A stretch of 64,000 bases of DNA. It comes from Asterella californica. Lineage: Eukaryota; Streptophyta; Marchantiopsida; Marchantiales; Aytoniaceae. This document shows, one piece after another, positions 1-10,794 of the stretch (positions within the stretch are counted from its first letter, which is position 1; each line of letters opens with the position of its first letter). Under the pieces are notes generated by a model. The model ran no database searches. It was not told where the DNA came from and worked only from the letters and a program-made list of their open reading frames with translations. The stretch covers positions 6,324,001-6,388,000 of the forward strand of contig JAYKYS010000005.1 of NCBI GenBank assembly GCA_036924285.1, in the 5' to 3' direction. Position numbers and translations under genes: made by a program.

Positions 1-670
1 TAACTAGATCTGGAAAAGGTGTACTGACTGGCTTGGATGGTAGGTCTCGGACGCAGTCCACTGCATCCAAAACGTGATGAATGAACGAGCAGCTGCAGAT
101 GAAAGACTCGAAGCATCTCTTTGGGATCTTGCAGAGACTGGAAATGTTGCTGCTTGCAAAGCCACGCGTAAGGAAACCTACACTCCACACTTAATTTTAG
201 CTGTTCGTTTCTGACAGGTTTTTCATCAAGTTGAACCACAATGGCCCACATAGAAGAACTCAAACGTTTTCTCTTCAAAAAGTTAGGAAGTAAAAAACGA
301 TGGTACTTTTTATCGTGTGCGAGCTGGTCGCATCTAGTAGTTGGTGTGTTTCGAAAAACACTTGAATATGTTTTCACTTCCAACTTCTATGGATCACCTC
401 TCCTAACAGCACATTTCCATTTCAATAACACTTTAATCCTCGAAGCGTGGAATGTAGCATAAGAGCATACATACATAAGAGACTCGCTGAGAAATAATCA
501 TCCATGTGAAACATTTTCCAACGGTTTGTGTCAAATGGACCTCATCGAGTGTCAAAACCTCACCTGTGTCAAAACCTCATTGAGTAGCTTCAACGCTTAC
601 AGATCATCGTCTCTCGAACTAGAAGAAACATCAATGATCAAAGAACGAATTTCACAGAATCCTGAAGGTC
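1..670. other. No clear gene; possible exon scrap
   Basis: No recognisable gene. On the plus strand about 60-174 reads as an alanine- and glutamate-rich stretch (NERAAADERLEASLWDLAE) that stops being coding-like at a GT-containing sequence (acgcgtaagg). It could be a remnant exon of the coiled-coil gene whose fragments follow. The short reading frame at 241-462 has no recognisable content. Confidence 0.3.
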
Positions 671-1285
671 TTACATAGCGGGCTTCTGGACTTGAAGGAC
701 CGTGGACTCAAGATCCTTCAGACTAGAGGAGTTCTTTGCAATCTCTGACCTCCCTTCATCTAGCTCGAGCTTAGTTGACTGCAGTAAATCTCTAGCTTCC
801 TTGACCTTCCCTTCATAGACAACAACCATACTTTCCAGTTCTGCAATTTTCCCTGTAGAGTGGATGACATCCTTCTCTTGCAGTTGTGCAGTGCTCTCGT
901 ACTCCTTGGTCTTCTCTTCGGCCGTTTTCAGTCTCTCTTCAAGCTCGATAGATTTAGACTCTGCATTGCGCAAGCTTTCTTCCAGCTGAGCCACTTTGTC
1001 TGCACTACTCTTCATTTTAGTCTCACTTTCACTAATTTCATTTTGCAAAGATTGGACGGCATCTTTGTAGACCTTGAGATTGTCCTCATGGATGGCAGTC
1101 ATATCCTCACGGTCCCTAATCTTACCTTGTGCGGACTTTAGTTCTCCGTTAGCTAGGTCACCTTCTCCTCAGCAGCCTGTAAGCTGTTTCCAAGTTAAGA
1201 TCTTTCAACGTCAGATTCCTCGAGACTTGCAATCTTTGCCTTCGCATCCAAGAGCTCCGGTTTTAAAGATTCCACCGAGAGATTG
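671..1285 (-). pseudogene. Coiled-coil protein fragment, reverse strand
   Basis: The minus strand from about 1,285 to 671 reads as heptad-like coiled coil rich in E, K, L and S, for example LEERLKTAEEKTKEYES. The last 143 codons are open (671-1,102). Upstream in the same direction the reading continues with similar composition (ESLKPELLDAKAKIASLEES) but crosses stops, so the copy is broken. No start, promoter or catalytic domain is visible. The composition resembles long plant coiled-coil proteins of the myosin-heavy-chain-like kind, but I cannot name the family. A related fragment lies on the opposite strand just downstream, so the parent gene seems to have been split and inverted here. Confidence 0.45.
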
Positions 1286-1404
1286 AATAGGACCGTAGAC
1301 GCTTCGCAAAACAGTGCATGTGAGAGAGATTCTCTTGGGACTAACAGTTACTTGTCTCGGATTGGGTTGGTAGTAAAGTTCTTGACGGACTATTTCTTGA
1401 TTGA

Positions 1405-1905
1405 TTCAGAAGCTGAAGCTGAAGAAGGCAAAGGTAGCAAGGTTGAAGGAACACAGTAAGAAGCTTGAGGAGGATTTAGCTAAGTCTAATGAGGTCTTCC
1501 GAGGCAAAGCTCCATGCTCTGGAGGGACAAGTTACGCAGGCTTCAGAGAAGGCCACTGCAGTGGAGGAGGCAGCAAAGAGCAACGCAGAGAGAGCGGACG
1601 CGGCGGAGGCAAAATTGCTAGACTTTACATCAGATCTACAAGATCATGTGGTCCATAAAGACACCCTGGTGAAAAACGCTTCTGAAATCTAGGAGAAGCT
1701 TGCCGACTTGGAAGCCAAATTGAATGATCAGACTCTGAAGACTTCAGATGCCGAGCAGAAAACGACGGAGTATCAGTCTAGGTTAAAGGAAGTGGAAGCA
1801 TCTGCCAAAAAACTCACTTCATTGACAGTGAGCTTCAAAGTCAATCTCAGCTGGCTGAAGGAGAAATTGCAAGTCTGAAAAGCGAGAATAATGACCTTAA
1901 GTCCA
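1405..1905 (+). pseudogene. Coiled-coil protein fragment, forward strand
   Basis: Plus-strand coiled-coil text runs through at least three frames: KAKVARLKEHSKKLEEDLAK near 1,425, then EAKLHALEGQVTQASEKATA near 1,500, then EKLADLEAKLNDQTLKTSDA after a TAG at about 1,690, then LAEGEIASLKSENNDLKS up to about 1,905. Frame changes and stops show it is not translated as one protein. The phrase LKTSDAEQKTTEYQS resembles LKTAEEKTKEYES on the minus strand at 671-1,102, so both probably come from one internally repetitive parent gene. It abuts the phosphate carrier fragment. Confidence 0.45.
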
Positions 1906-1951
1906 ATTGTGTCACTGACTACGGGGTTGCTTACTGTCCTTTTGCTTCTCT

Positions 1952-2128
1952 GAGATCGACCCGGTTAAGTACAAGGGTATTGATAATGATTTCAAGACCA
2001 TATTGGCGGAACAGGGTGTAAAGGGTTTGCGAAAGAGTTGGGTGTCAACCCTGCTGGGTTACAATGCTCAAGGAGCCTGCAAATTTGGTCTGTACGAATT
2101 TTTCAAGAAGTACTCAGTTCTACCCTAG
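1952..2128 (+). pseudogene. Mitochondrial phosphate carrier fragment (PHT3/MPT type)
   Basis: Fifty-eight codons followed by TAG, with no frameshift. They contain IDPVKYKGI, then EQGVKGL, then LLGYNAQGACKFGLYEFFKK. This is the signature of the middle matrix loop and next helix of the plant mitochondrial phosphate carrier (mitochondrial carrier family, Pi/H+ symport at the inner membrane). In the family the first part is preceded by a transmembrane helix ending near the IDP motif. Here what precedes it is unrelated coiled-coil sequence, so only a fragment is present. At least two usually conserved positions look changed (RKSWVSTL where the family tends to have RGWVPTL). It is not a working gene; capture by a transposon or a truncated duplication is likely. 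Confidence 0.75.
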
Positions 2129-3381
2129 GTCGGGTTAAGTGCAGGTTCTGTGGTCTCATTTTGAGACAAGCAAAGGAGCGTTGAAGGAAGGGCATGACTC
2201 TGGACGAGTAGTACACGGATGACTGAATACTAATGGTCGATCAACTAACAATGTGCTTGTTACTTTGAATGGTCACTTTGAAGGCATTTGAAGTCACTCA
2301 ACGATTACATAGCTCCCAAGGGCATTACTTCTACCCTGCACCAAACTTTACTTCATATGAGATTTCTAATCTTCTAGAGAACAAGTTTCACCATCTCTTC
2401 ATTCTCCCTATGCATAAATCGAAACTCCGGAGAGGGAAACAGTCAAATACGACAAGCATCCACCCCAACGACAAGATCCGAAGTGATGAAACCAAAGAAT
2501 GTTCTCGTGTACAAGGACGTACTATTTCTCGTACAAGGACGTGCGATTCACAAGTCTCGCTTCTCGGTTGAATCACAAATCATCCCAATAAAACCCACAA
2601 TGCAAATAGAACCGAGAAGGGTCGTGCAAATGATAACCGTTCAGGTCACCGTCAGATTGTCTAGGCCTCCTACACCACCGTCATTGACAGCCACAAAGCA
2701 AATCACCCGAGAACGGCATAACAACATACAGATAGCTTCTATAATCGCCTGGACCACATAATGACGTTTATTGCATACGGATCCGTCGTGGAAGGAAGCA
2801 ATATGCACAACTTTATTCTCTAATGCCACTCATAAAAACAGATGGTAGTCGGCTAGTAAGGGTTCCAAGACACTGGACAACATCAACTATGAAAAACTGA
2901 GTGATTAGTAAAATGATAAACATGGAGCAAAGGTCAATTCTGGCAACCATTAACCTCCAAAGGATCGAGTGATCAAAGAACCCATGTTCCACAAAATGCC
3001 CCGGAAAAGTGGTTGACTTACAGAGCAACAATGAATCAAATGTACGAAAGATGAAGATCTGAAGGGAGACCAGAAAATACACCGAGATCAGGTACTACGG
3101 TCATCTTGGATCGATAGACGAGTATGAAGGACTGCACGCCTTTAGACCCAAGTAGGTGGCTGTATTTCACAGTAATTATGAAAATTCACAAGAAAACTAG
3201 AGACAGTCTTCAGCCCTCACGACTATCGGATGCGCCACCTCCCCACTCCCAGTCAGCTGCACCCGTTCCTAACTGAAGCGACTAGGACCAGAAAAAAATC
3301 TGAGCTTTTTAAACAACACAAGATCTCTTTTTCACTTGGAGAAAACAGCTTCTACACCGTACGCGTCATCCACCCATCGTT
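2129..3381. other. Intergenic, no gene seen
   Basis: No supported gene. A short direct repeat (tctcgt-gtacaaggacgt / tctcgtacaaggacgt) lies at about 2,503-2,541. The small open frames on both strands show no family motif. Confidence 0.4.
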
Positions 3382-3441
3382 ACTTTTCTGACTTCAAAGA
3401 CACTTATCACCTGTCTTAAAGTCAAATAACAACGAGGATGT
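3382..3441. repeat. 60-bp direct repeat, left copy flanking element E
   Basis: A 60-bp sequence ending in gaggatgt immediately before the E LTR. It recurs with four differences at 33,699-33,758 on the other side of E. The right copy is preceded by acgtagaa and followed by agaa, so the pre-insertion locus was probably a 64-bp tandem duplication, with E inserted at the unit junction. Confidence 0.75.
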
Positions 3442-4415
3442 TGTCGTGATGTGAATCATTTCATGTAGTAAATGATTCACTTCTCAGTCCGGAGTTAGCC
3501 TCTCTGAGTGAAGTTAAGACATCAGAGAAGTTGATTCTCGAGGGTGTTATATATTTTGAGTCCTAGTAGAATGTTTACCATGTTCATAGAGTTTTAAACT
3601 CATGGGTTGTACTTACTTTTCGTCCATGCACGCTTTCTAGCTGGTTTAAGTTATCTTTCAGGGTTGCGTGTCATTTTAGGTAGTTTAAGATTTACGTTGG
3701 TACTTTAGCGGGTTGACATGATAGCCTATGAGTGAATTTAAGTTACCACGTGGATTAGGGCACTAAAGGACAGCCAAGTGGAGCTATGAACTCCCATTGG
3801 TCCATTTTTATCTTTTGTAAAACTCTAAATTTAGAAACAGAGGTCTAAAGGAGAGTTCGAGCATTTGGTGAGGTGACTGCGAAATCGGAGAGCACAGGAA
3901 GATAGAGCTCGTCGTGCCTGTCACTATCAATGAAATTCTTGATTGATTTGGATCAATAAAGAAGGAGTTATGCCAAATTGAAGTTCGGATTGAGTTGAAA
4001 CTGTATCACTTTTGTTGATTTTGGGGTTTTGAGTGTCAATTCCAGCAGAAATTGTTCACTGTCAGCAGGGCTACGACTGTCCAAAACATTTCATGTCATT
4101 TGAGTGATTGAGTAATTCAGGGCGACCGCTGAAAGAGAGGGGGTATGAAAAGCTCTCAATCTAGATCAGCAACTTCAGAGAACGAGATCTGGAGAACCGT
4201 GTACAACCAGGATGCCCAACTTCACAAGGGCGTTCAACATCCTGTAGAATCCAAATCTTGTAAGAATCTTCAAAAGTGATCGAGCCAATTTCTTGTTCTA
4301 GGTCGAAATAACCATCTGGGTATCAGAAATTATCATAATTTCCTTGCTCAAAACTCTTCTGTCCATATCCCGGTGCTAGAATTTGATCTCAGGCTGAAAC
4401 TTTGTGTGTGTGCTC
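3442..4415 (+). repeat. Element E 5' LTR, first part
   Basis: Aligns by eye over its length with 32,394 to about 33,375. Differences include a missing segment of about 29 bp near 4,045 and an extra segment of about 20 bp near 4,200. It stops at gtgtgtgctc, where A is inserted; the LTR resumes at 30,308 with agtaggg. Confidence 0.85.
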
Positions 4416-5987
4416 TGTCACGTCAGTTTGACACCTTGGTTAGGTTGATCGAGTGCGAAGTGGCGCATCCCGATAAGATCGTTAGTGCCGTTCGGGCGAG
4501 TTGGAGGGAGAGCCCACTAGGGGTATACTCCACAGGTAAGGCTTGGAAGCCTTAGTTCTTCGAGTAATCTGAATAGAGAAATTACCATCTCCAACACTAC
4601 AACAAAGATTACTCACAAACGGTCAAGCCAAACCCACTCTAAGCACGAAGAGAATCCGAGTTACACTCAACTAGACTAACCACCATAGCCTGGAGCTTGA
4701 AGAACTGCGTGCAGGTCGAGATGGAGTTCAGTAAGAACCCGCTGATATGAAATCGTCCGCTGGTATCTTCGGGCGTTGTTGTTCGTGCTTGATTGTTTGG
4801 AGGTGTGATCGAGGTGTGTGGGCGCATGCTACATTGCTGGTCGCAGATCGATTTGCTGTTGTTGGGGTCGAGTGGAGATTTCTGTCATGCGGAAGCGCTG
4901 CAGAAATTTTGCAGAATGTTCTTGAAGTGTTTTGTTGGAGCCGGATTGCACGTTTGGGCGTGGCAGACGGAGTACTTGTCAATGTCGGGCCGGAGTGGGC
5001 TCTTTGGAAGCGCATTGGAGAGACGATTCTAGTGCACTAAGTTTCATGGAGTTTGGCCAAGGATTGAAGAAGTTATGGCATGTCGAAGTTCGCTGCCGTG
5101 TCACCCGAAAGCACAAAAAGGCTAGTTACGTCAGATTTTGGTGCAATTTCGTGTGGAAACTTGAGTTTAGGAGTTTTCTTGTGTATATGTGCATCTGCGA
5201 AGTGTGTATGGTGCATTTGCGAATCTGTTGTGATGGTGTTCGAGTTGGCTTTGGGTGTTCTTGCTGTTTTACGTCAGATTTTGGTCACCCGTGTGCACCC
5301 GCAAGCTGTTTTTGCTGTTTTGAAGCCTCTTTTGGTGTAATCTTCTGCAATTCGAGGTGGAGCCGAGTCTCTTTTGGTGTGTGGTGCCCGTTGTACTCTA
5401 CTTCAAGCGGAGCGGAGAGTGAGCGAGAGTGTCGAGGTGTGGAGGCATTTAGAGGTTTCGAGGAGCAGAGGTGCGTGAGTGCGGAGGCGTGAGAGCCGAG
5501 TGCGAGAGTGCAGAGGCGGAGCGGAGTTGAGCCTGAGTCTGAGCCCGCGCCCACGCCCGCCGCAAGCCAGCTTGCTGGCGTGCGTGAGAGAGGTATCCAA
5601 GCTTCAGTTGTGTGGGAAGTGTAAAACCAGATGGTCACGCATCCCAACACTATTCCTGGACCTAGACTCCTAACTCTGTAGTCTTAGCTTTGGCTTTATC
5701 ACTAGACCAATAGCTCTTGGTGTCTTACAGGGATGCGTGCAAGTACTTATGGACTTGTATAAGGTAGTAGGAGACCTTCTCGCACGTCCCTAGAGGAGTG
5801 ATAGGGCGACCCATAGTATTAGGGGTAAGCTATAGTTGTGGTAGTGCTTGCTTATACCGTAGAGACGTGTATAGAGACAATTGGTGGCAGTTGTCTTGGG
5901 TGAGCTAGTAGAGCTACCACGTGGATGTTTTTGGAGCTACTAGAGGTGTGGACATCTAGTTAGTGACCTCCAGTGTCAGTTACGACA
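4416..5987 (+). repeat. Element A1 5' LTR (1,572 bp)
   Basis: Begins TGTCACGTCAG and ends TTACGACA. The same boundaries occur in A2 (9,538-10,793), which is shorter mainly because of a deletion: A2 jumps from a tacgtcagattttg motif to the sequence near 5,455. The LTR contains a 153-bp segment (4,554-4,706) that is inverted in A2. The reading frames of up to 186 codons inside it are not shared in frame with A2 and are not genes. Confidence 0.8.
4554..4706 (+). repeat. Invertible segment in A1 LTR, orientation 1
   Basis: The segment is bounded by agttcttcgag at 4,554 and cttgaagaact at 4,706, which are inverted copies of each other. The interior matches the reverse complement of 9,689-9,830 in the A2 LTR, while the sequences outside match in direct orientation. 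See the finding on this inversion. Confidence 0.85.
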
Positions 5988-5988
5988 G

Positions 5989-6005
5989 TTGGTGACCATA
6001 TATTG
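5989..6005 (+). promoter_or_regulatory. Element A1 putative primer binding site
   Basis: TTGGTGACCATATATTG begins one base after the LTR end; the TGG at 5,990 is the usual start of a tRNA-primed site. The same sequence follows the A2 LTR at 10,795. I cannot assign the tRNA. Confidence 0.45.
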
Positions 6006-6389
6006 TGCATGTGTCACCGACGAGGAGACGTCAGTCCGGGTGGGACTGTGTTTCTCTTTATGTGAATGTTTGAGTGTGGAGGGTTATCGTTTGGACTTCT
6101 TGTGTTGGAACCCCTCCATATTCTGCTTCCTGTTTGTGCGCCACGTTTGCTTGTGTTGGCGCTTGATTTCCGGAGTGAGTTCACTCCAGTGTGCTGTCGG
6201 TAGTGAGGCTGGAGTTGCAGACCAGTCACACTACCTTTGTCTCTCTCACGGTGCGGTTGGAGTGACGACCAACAGACCGTGAGAGGATGCCTGTGGTGTT
6301 GGCAGGTACAGGTTGCCCTTACCTTGGCCGTCCTAGTAGGGGATAGGTGAGCTCAGTAGGAGCGGGGTTAGGCAAGTGGTGGTTACGGT

Positions 6390-7411
6390 GGTGATGGAGA
6401 TTGCGATATTCCGGTTGGGGAGTGTGTTAGCGGGATTCTCTCATCACGGAGTTCTCGGGAGGTTTTGGTGGAGACTTCTCGGTATACACGGAGTGGGGTG
6501 AGGTACCGACTATCTACACCATTGCCGTCGGTTGTTTCAGAGGACGAGTCAGACGCAGACAGCGCGTTTTCTGGTGGTGAGTCTAGTGTCGTCACACCGT
6601 TGTTGTGGGACATGGACGAGATCTATGTGGCCACGAAGGGACCTCGACGCTACTCGGTACAGTTGGTATCATTGAGCTGGATGACTTCATTTAGGAGTTC
6701 GACAGTTGATACGATCTGGAGCAGATGCGGAACCCACAGCTGTTTACACCCTTCATGGCGTGGAAGGATTTGTTCCAGCATTTGGAGGGATCGCTGATGG
6801 ACGATTATCATGAGTTCAGGCGAGATTACAGTGTTGAGATCGAGTTGTGGAGACAACATTGGTCTCTCAACTACGTTTTTATCACTACTGGCGCAATTTC
6901 AGGAGGCGTAGCACCTACGAGTCCGGGTGCCAGTAGCAGTGGTACATCCACAAGTGACAGAGTACCTACTACCGGTGCGTCCACAAGTAGTGGAGCAGGT
7001 GGTAGTGTGAGCAGGATACCACCAGGGTTTAATCCCATGGTTCAGTTCTTCCAATGTTTGAGGAAGAACTATCAGGGTGTGCGGACCGACAAGTTGAGGA
7101 GTCTACAGGAGTTCCAGCGGAAGACTGGAGAGAGCTTACGCGAGGCGTTTACTCGCATGAGGCGGTTGATCAGCGTTACCCAAGGGGTGACGGAAGCACA
7201 GGCAGTCCAGTTCTGATATGGGATACTAGACCGGGAGCTACGTAGGAGAGTTAGAGATGCTACTCTTCTTAGAGATACCGCTCCGACGTTGGCGGTTGTC
7301 TTTAGTCTGGCTGAGCGGATTGAGCTCAACATGGTGGAGGAGAGGGTGGTGGTTGCTAGGTTCAGCAAGGAGACACCACATGGAGCGACCACCTCTTCTC
7401 GAGGATCACAG
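6390..7411 (+). pseudogene. Element A1 gag, N-terminal part
   Basis: Gag coding region of copy A1, recognisable by comparison with the A2 pieces. It includes SGGESSVVTPLLWDMDEIY, then a frame change near 6,650, then the capsid-like stretch ending FQRKTGESLREAFTRMRRL near 7,170, with a low-complexity S/T/G linker at about 6,900-7,020. Stops at 6,692 (TAG), 6,707 (TGA) and 7,214 (TGA) each correspond to CAG or TGG in A2, so this copy is dead. Gag would bind the element RNA and build the cytoplasmic particle. I cannot fix the start codon because no frame stays open from a good ATG. Confidence 0.7.
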
Positions 7412-7543
7412 ACACAAACACTTTATATAAAACCTAGACTTCAAGTTTTTTTACGAGCATATCCTATATTAACAAATTAAAAAATGTTAATAATTAATTT
7501 GTTCTTATCTTAACAAATTAATTATTAACCACCACCACCACCA
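7412..7543. repeat. 132-bp AT-rich insertion in A1 gag, hairpin end
   Basis: Present in A1 but absent from the homologous site at 16,430. AACAAATTAA occurs twice directly and once inverted. Its right end accaccaccaccaccac (7,528-7,544) is the exact reverse complement of the resident gag sequence at 7,556-7,572, forming a 17-bp perfect hairpin with an 11-nt loop. No coding content. Confidence 0.7.
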
Positions 7544-8043
7544 CTACGCAACAGCGTGGTGGTGGTGGTGGTAAAGATCGTGCGGAGCAGTCACGATCTC
7601 AGGGAGGTGTTGGAGGATCTGGTGGGCAGAAGCCCATGCCATCCTTCTCTAGTCAGCAGCAAGCGGGTCCTTGCTGGACGTGTGATGGTCCTCATCAGCA
7701 GAAGGACTGTCCACAAAGAAGAGGTTATGAGACGTCAGGGACGTCAGGGACGTCTCAAGCAGTACCTAGGCAATGTGAGCATTGCGGACGACATGGTCAC
7801 AATAGTGACCGTTGTTTTGATCTCCATCCCAAGTTGCAGCAAGGGAAGGCTGATCGTGGACGAGGCGGAGGAGCTCAGGGAGGCCATGGTGGTCGAGCTG
7901 GAGGTAGAGGTCCAGCACCTGGGAGAGGATCGGTCAGTCCACCGTCTGCTACGAAGTCAGAAGCAGGTATGGCTGCTCGGATTGAGCAGTTGGAGCAGAG
8001 GATAGGTAGTATGGCTATGGCTCAGCGGAGATCAGGTGGAACA
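7544..8043 (+). pseudogene. Element A1 gag, nucleocapsid with two zinc knuckles
   Basis: Continues gag after the insertion. A first knuckle CWTCDGPHQQKDC (about 7,672-7,710; CX2CX3HX4C) is followed by CEHCGRHGHNSDRC (about 7,774-7,815; CX2CX4HX4C) and a glycine/arginine-rich basic tail, typical of RNA-binding nucleocapsid. A 9-bp unit (acgtcaggg) is repeated once more than in the other copy at 25,380, adding residues TSG. The frame ends in TAG at 8,044 where the other copy has an open codon. The second copy of the first knuckle (16,550-16,597) is the site where element B landed. Confidence 0.75.
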
Positions 8044-8209
8044 TAGGCTTCCACGTCTTATGGAGAAGAAGGAGGTGACTTCAACTTCATGACTGGTGTG
8101 GCGCAGATTGAGGCATCTGCGGTAGTGACTAGAGGTGCAGTACGTGCCTCTGAGCCACGAGGTACATCAGTGGACAACGCGGAGAGGCTAGTAGACAAAC
8201 CAGACTTTC

Positions 8210-9284
8210 TCAGTCGTTCACGTTATTGGAGGCGTTGAGGACCACATCTATGGTTCCTAAACGACCTACCGATGGTGCAGTAGAGTTGGAGGCATCAACA
8301 TCCAAGAGTGGGTGTGATGTGAGTCCACCTTCGACGTCTGTGGATGCGACATCGAACCCGATGTTGGAGGCGGCTACAGCAGTTTTGCGAGCCCCACTAT
8401 TCTCAGTCACGGATATGAGGGCATTGGGAGTCAACTTGGCTCCAGTGTTCCAGTTGGCGGCCACGCTCAATGAGAGCGAGAATGTAGTTACCTCTAGTGC
8501 TGAAGTAGTTCAGCGAGAGACAGTAGACGTGTCCATGGAGTCGAGGATCAGGACAGCTACCAGTGGTACTTGACAAGCGGCGGCTGCTATGTTAGATGAG
8601 TTACTAGCTAGGCCGACGATTGACCGTGCTGGTTTGGCACCAGGTGTGGTGTTGTTGGACAACAGAAGTGGTATCTTCTGTTTGGTGGCACCTTCAGGGA
8701 AAGTGGATCGACCTCAGAAGGTCTTGTTAGACTCTGGAGCCCAACCGTTGATGTTGGGAAAGACGGCATGTATTGGTTTGGGTCTAAAGAAGTCCGAGGT
8801 GGAGAGATGTCCATTCCAGTTGCAGACATCTCTAGGGGGATCAGGAGGTACGGCTCTACACATGACACGTGAGATGTTGACGATGAGAGTTCGGTCAGAT
8901 CACCCCACGGATGATTCTATGATGAGGACCAAGGCCATCGTTACAGCCGTAGAGTCTTATGATGTATTGGTTGGAGGTGCTTTGTTGTACCCTATGGGGT
9001 TCGTGATCGACTATTGGACGGAGATAGCATCTTACAGACCAGGTTGGCAGTCCGGTGAGGGACGAGTGAGCCGCTTACCAGTGCGGTTCAGTGCTAGAGT
9101 TGGGACGACGGAGCCTACATCAGAAACGATGGCATCCGTTGCAGGGTTCAGTTTGGTCATCACTTATAAGAGAGGAGAGACGAAGAGTCCAAAAATTCCT
9201 GAAGAGCTACAGGAATTGTTTTGCCTTCAATATGAAGGATTTGGGTACCTTGAAGGGACCTGGTATACGGATCGACTTGGCTAA
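8210..9284 (+). pseudogene. Element A1 protease region
   Basis: Linker plus retropepsin. The catalytic motif is LLDSGAQPLMLGK (D-S-G at about 8,729), followed by a flap-like region and YDVLVGGALLYPMGFVIDYW near 8,960. This would be the aspartic protease that cleaves the element polyprotein. A TGA at 8,571 corresponds to TGG at 26,224 in the other copy. The order linker-protease-RT is normal for gypsy. The region after VLVGG differs completely from the other copy (26,630-26,990), so one of the two has been rearranged. Confidence 0.7.
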
Positions 9285-9537
9285 TGACACGTCAATCTTT
9301 CGACGTCCTTACATGTATAGTGACATGGAGAGAGCCTTGATCTAGAGTCGGACTCAAGACTTGTTGGAGGCTAGGTTGGTGGAGATGTCGCATCGAGAGT
9401 ATGCATCTGCCACAGTTATGCCAGCCAAGAAGGATATGTATGGCAACTACACGGATAGACGGATGTGTGGAGACTACCGTCCTATCAATCGGCAGACGAA
9501 GTCCAATAAGTATGCCATGCCGACACTTGAGGAGATC
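9170..9537 (+). pseudogene. Element A1 reverse transcriptase, N-terminal stub
   Basis: Start of the RT domain (ELFCLQYEGF shadowing RNCFAFNMKDLGTLKG, then YASATVMPAKKDMYGNYTDR and CGDYRPINRQTKSNKYAMP), broken off at ggagatc/TGTCACG where A2 begins. The homologous continuous sequence is 27,035-27,395. A TAG at 9,343 corresponds to CAG at 27,200. The catalytic YIDD block is not present in this copy. Confidence 0.75.
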
Positions 9538-10793
9538 TGTCACGTCAGTTTGACACTTTGGTTAGGTTGACCGAGTGCGAAGTGACGCATCCCGGTAAGA
9601 CCGTTAGTGCCGTTAGGGCGAGTTGGGGGGAGAGCCCACTAGGGGAATACTTCGCAGGTAGGGCTTGGAGGCCTTAGTTCTTCGAGTTGAGCCTTCAAGC
9701 TCCAGGCTACGGTGGATAGTCTAGTTGAGTGTAACCCGGATTCTCTTCGTGCTTAGAGTGGGTTTGGCTTGACCGTTTGTGAGTAATCTTTGTTGTAGTG
9801 TTGGAGATGATAATTTCTCTATTCAGATTACTCGAAGAACTGAATGCAGGTCGAGATGGAGTTCAGTAAGAACCCGTTGATCTGAAATCGTCCGCTGGTA
9901 TCTTCAGGCGTTGCTGTTCGTGCTTGATTGTTTGGAGCTGTGATCGAGGTGTGTGGGCGCATGCTACATTGCTGGTCGCAGATTGATTTGCTGTTGTTGG
10001 GATCGAGTGGAGATTTCTGTCATGCGGAAGCTCTGCAGAAATTTTGCAGAATGTTCTGAAGTGAGTTGTTGGAGTCGGATTGCGCGTTTGGACGTGACAG
10101 ACAAAGTACTTGTCAATGTCGGACCGGAGTGGGCTTTTGAGAAGCGCATTGGAGAGACGATTCTAGTGCACTAAGTTTCGTGGAGTTTGGCCAAGGATTG
10201 AAGAAGTTATGGCATGTCGAAGTTCGCCGCCGTGTCACCCGAAAGTACAAAAAGGCTAGTTACGTCAGATTTTGAGGCTTCGAGGAGCAGAGGTGCGTGA
10301 GTGCGGAGGCGTGACGGAGCTGAGCCTGAGCCTGAGCCTGAACCCGAGTCCGAGTCCGCGTCCGCCGCAAGTCAGCTTGCTGGCGTGCGTGAGAGAGGTA
10401 TCCAAGCTTCATTTGTGTGGAAAGTGTAAAACCAGTTGGTCACCCATCCCAACACTATTCCTGGACCTAGACTCCTAACTCTGTAGTCTTAGCTTTGGCT
10501 TTACCACTAGACCAATAGCTCTTGGTGTCCTACAGGGATGCGTGCAAGTACTTATGGACTTGTATAAGATAGTAGGAGACCTTCTCGCACGTTCCTAGAG
10601 GAGTGGTAGGACGACCCCATAGTATTAGGGGTATGCTATAGTTGTGGTAGTGCTTGCCTATACCGTACAGATGTGTATAGAGACAATTGGTGACAGTTGT
10701 CTTGGGTGAGCTAGTAGAGCTACCACGTGGATGGTTTTGGAGCTACTAGAGATGTGGACATCTAGTTAGTGACCTCCAGTGTCAGTTACGACA
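9538..10793 (+). repeat. Element A2 5' LTR (1,256 bp)
   Basis: Second A LTR, starting TGTCACGTCAG directly after the A1 RT sequence (possible target gatc, 9,534-9,537) and ending TTACGACA. By eye it aligns with 4,416-5,987 except for the inverted block at 9,676-9,841, a deletion of about 320 bp near 10,275 and scattered substitutions. Confidence 0.8.
9676..9841 (-). repeat. Invertible segment in A2 LTR, orientation 2
   Basis: Bounded by agttcttcgagt at 9,676 and actcgaagaact at 9,841. The interior is the reverse complement of 4,563-4,700. The A2 segment is 13 bp longer because of a small duplication-like addition (gagttgagcctt) at its left boundary. Confidence 0.85.
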
Positions 10794-10794
10794 G

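Noticed and set aside
4932..5492. 186-codon plus-strand frame
   Set aside because: It lies inside the A LTR; the A2 copy of the LTR does not keep the frame.
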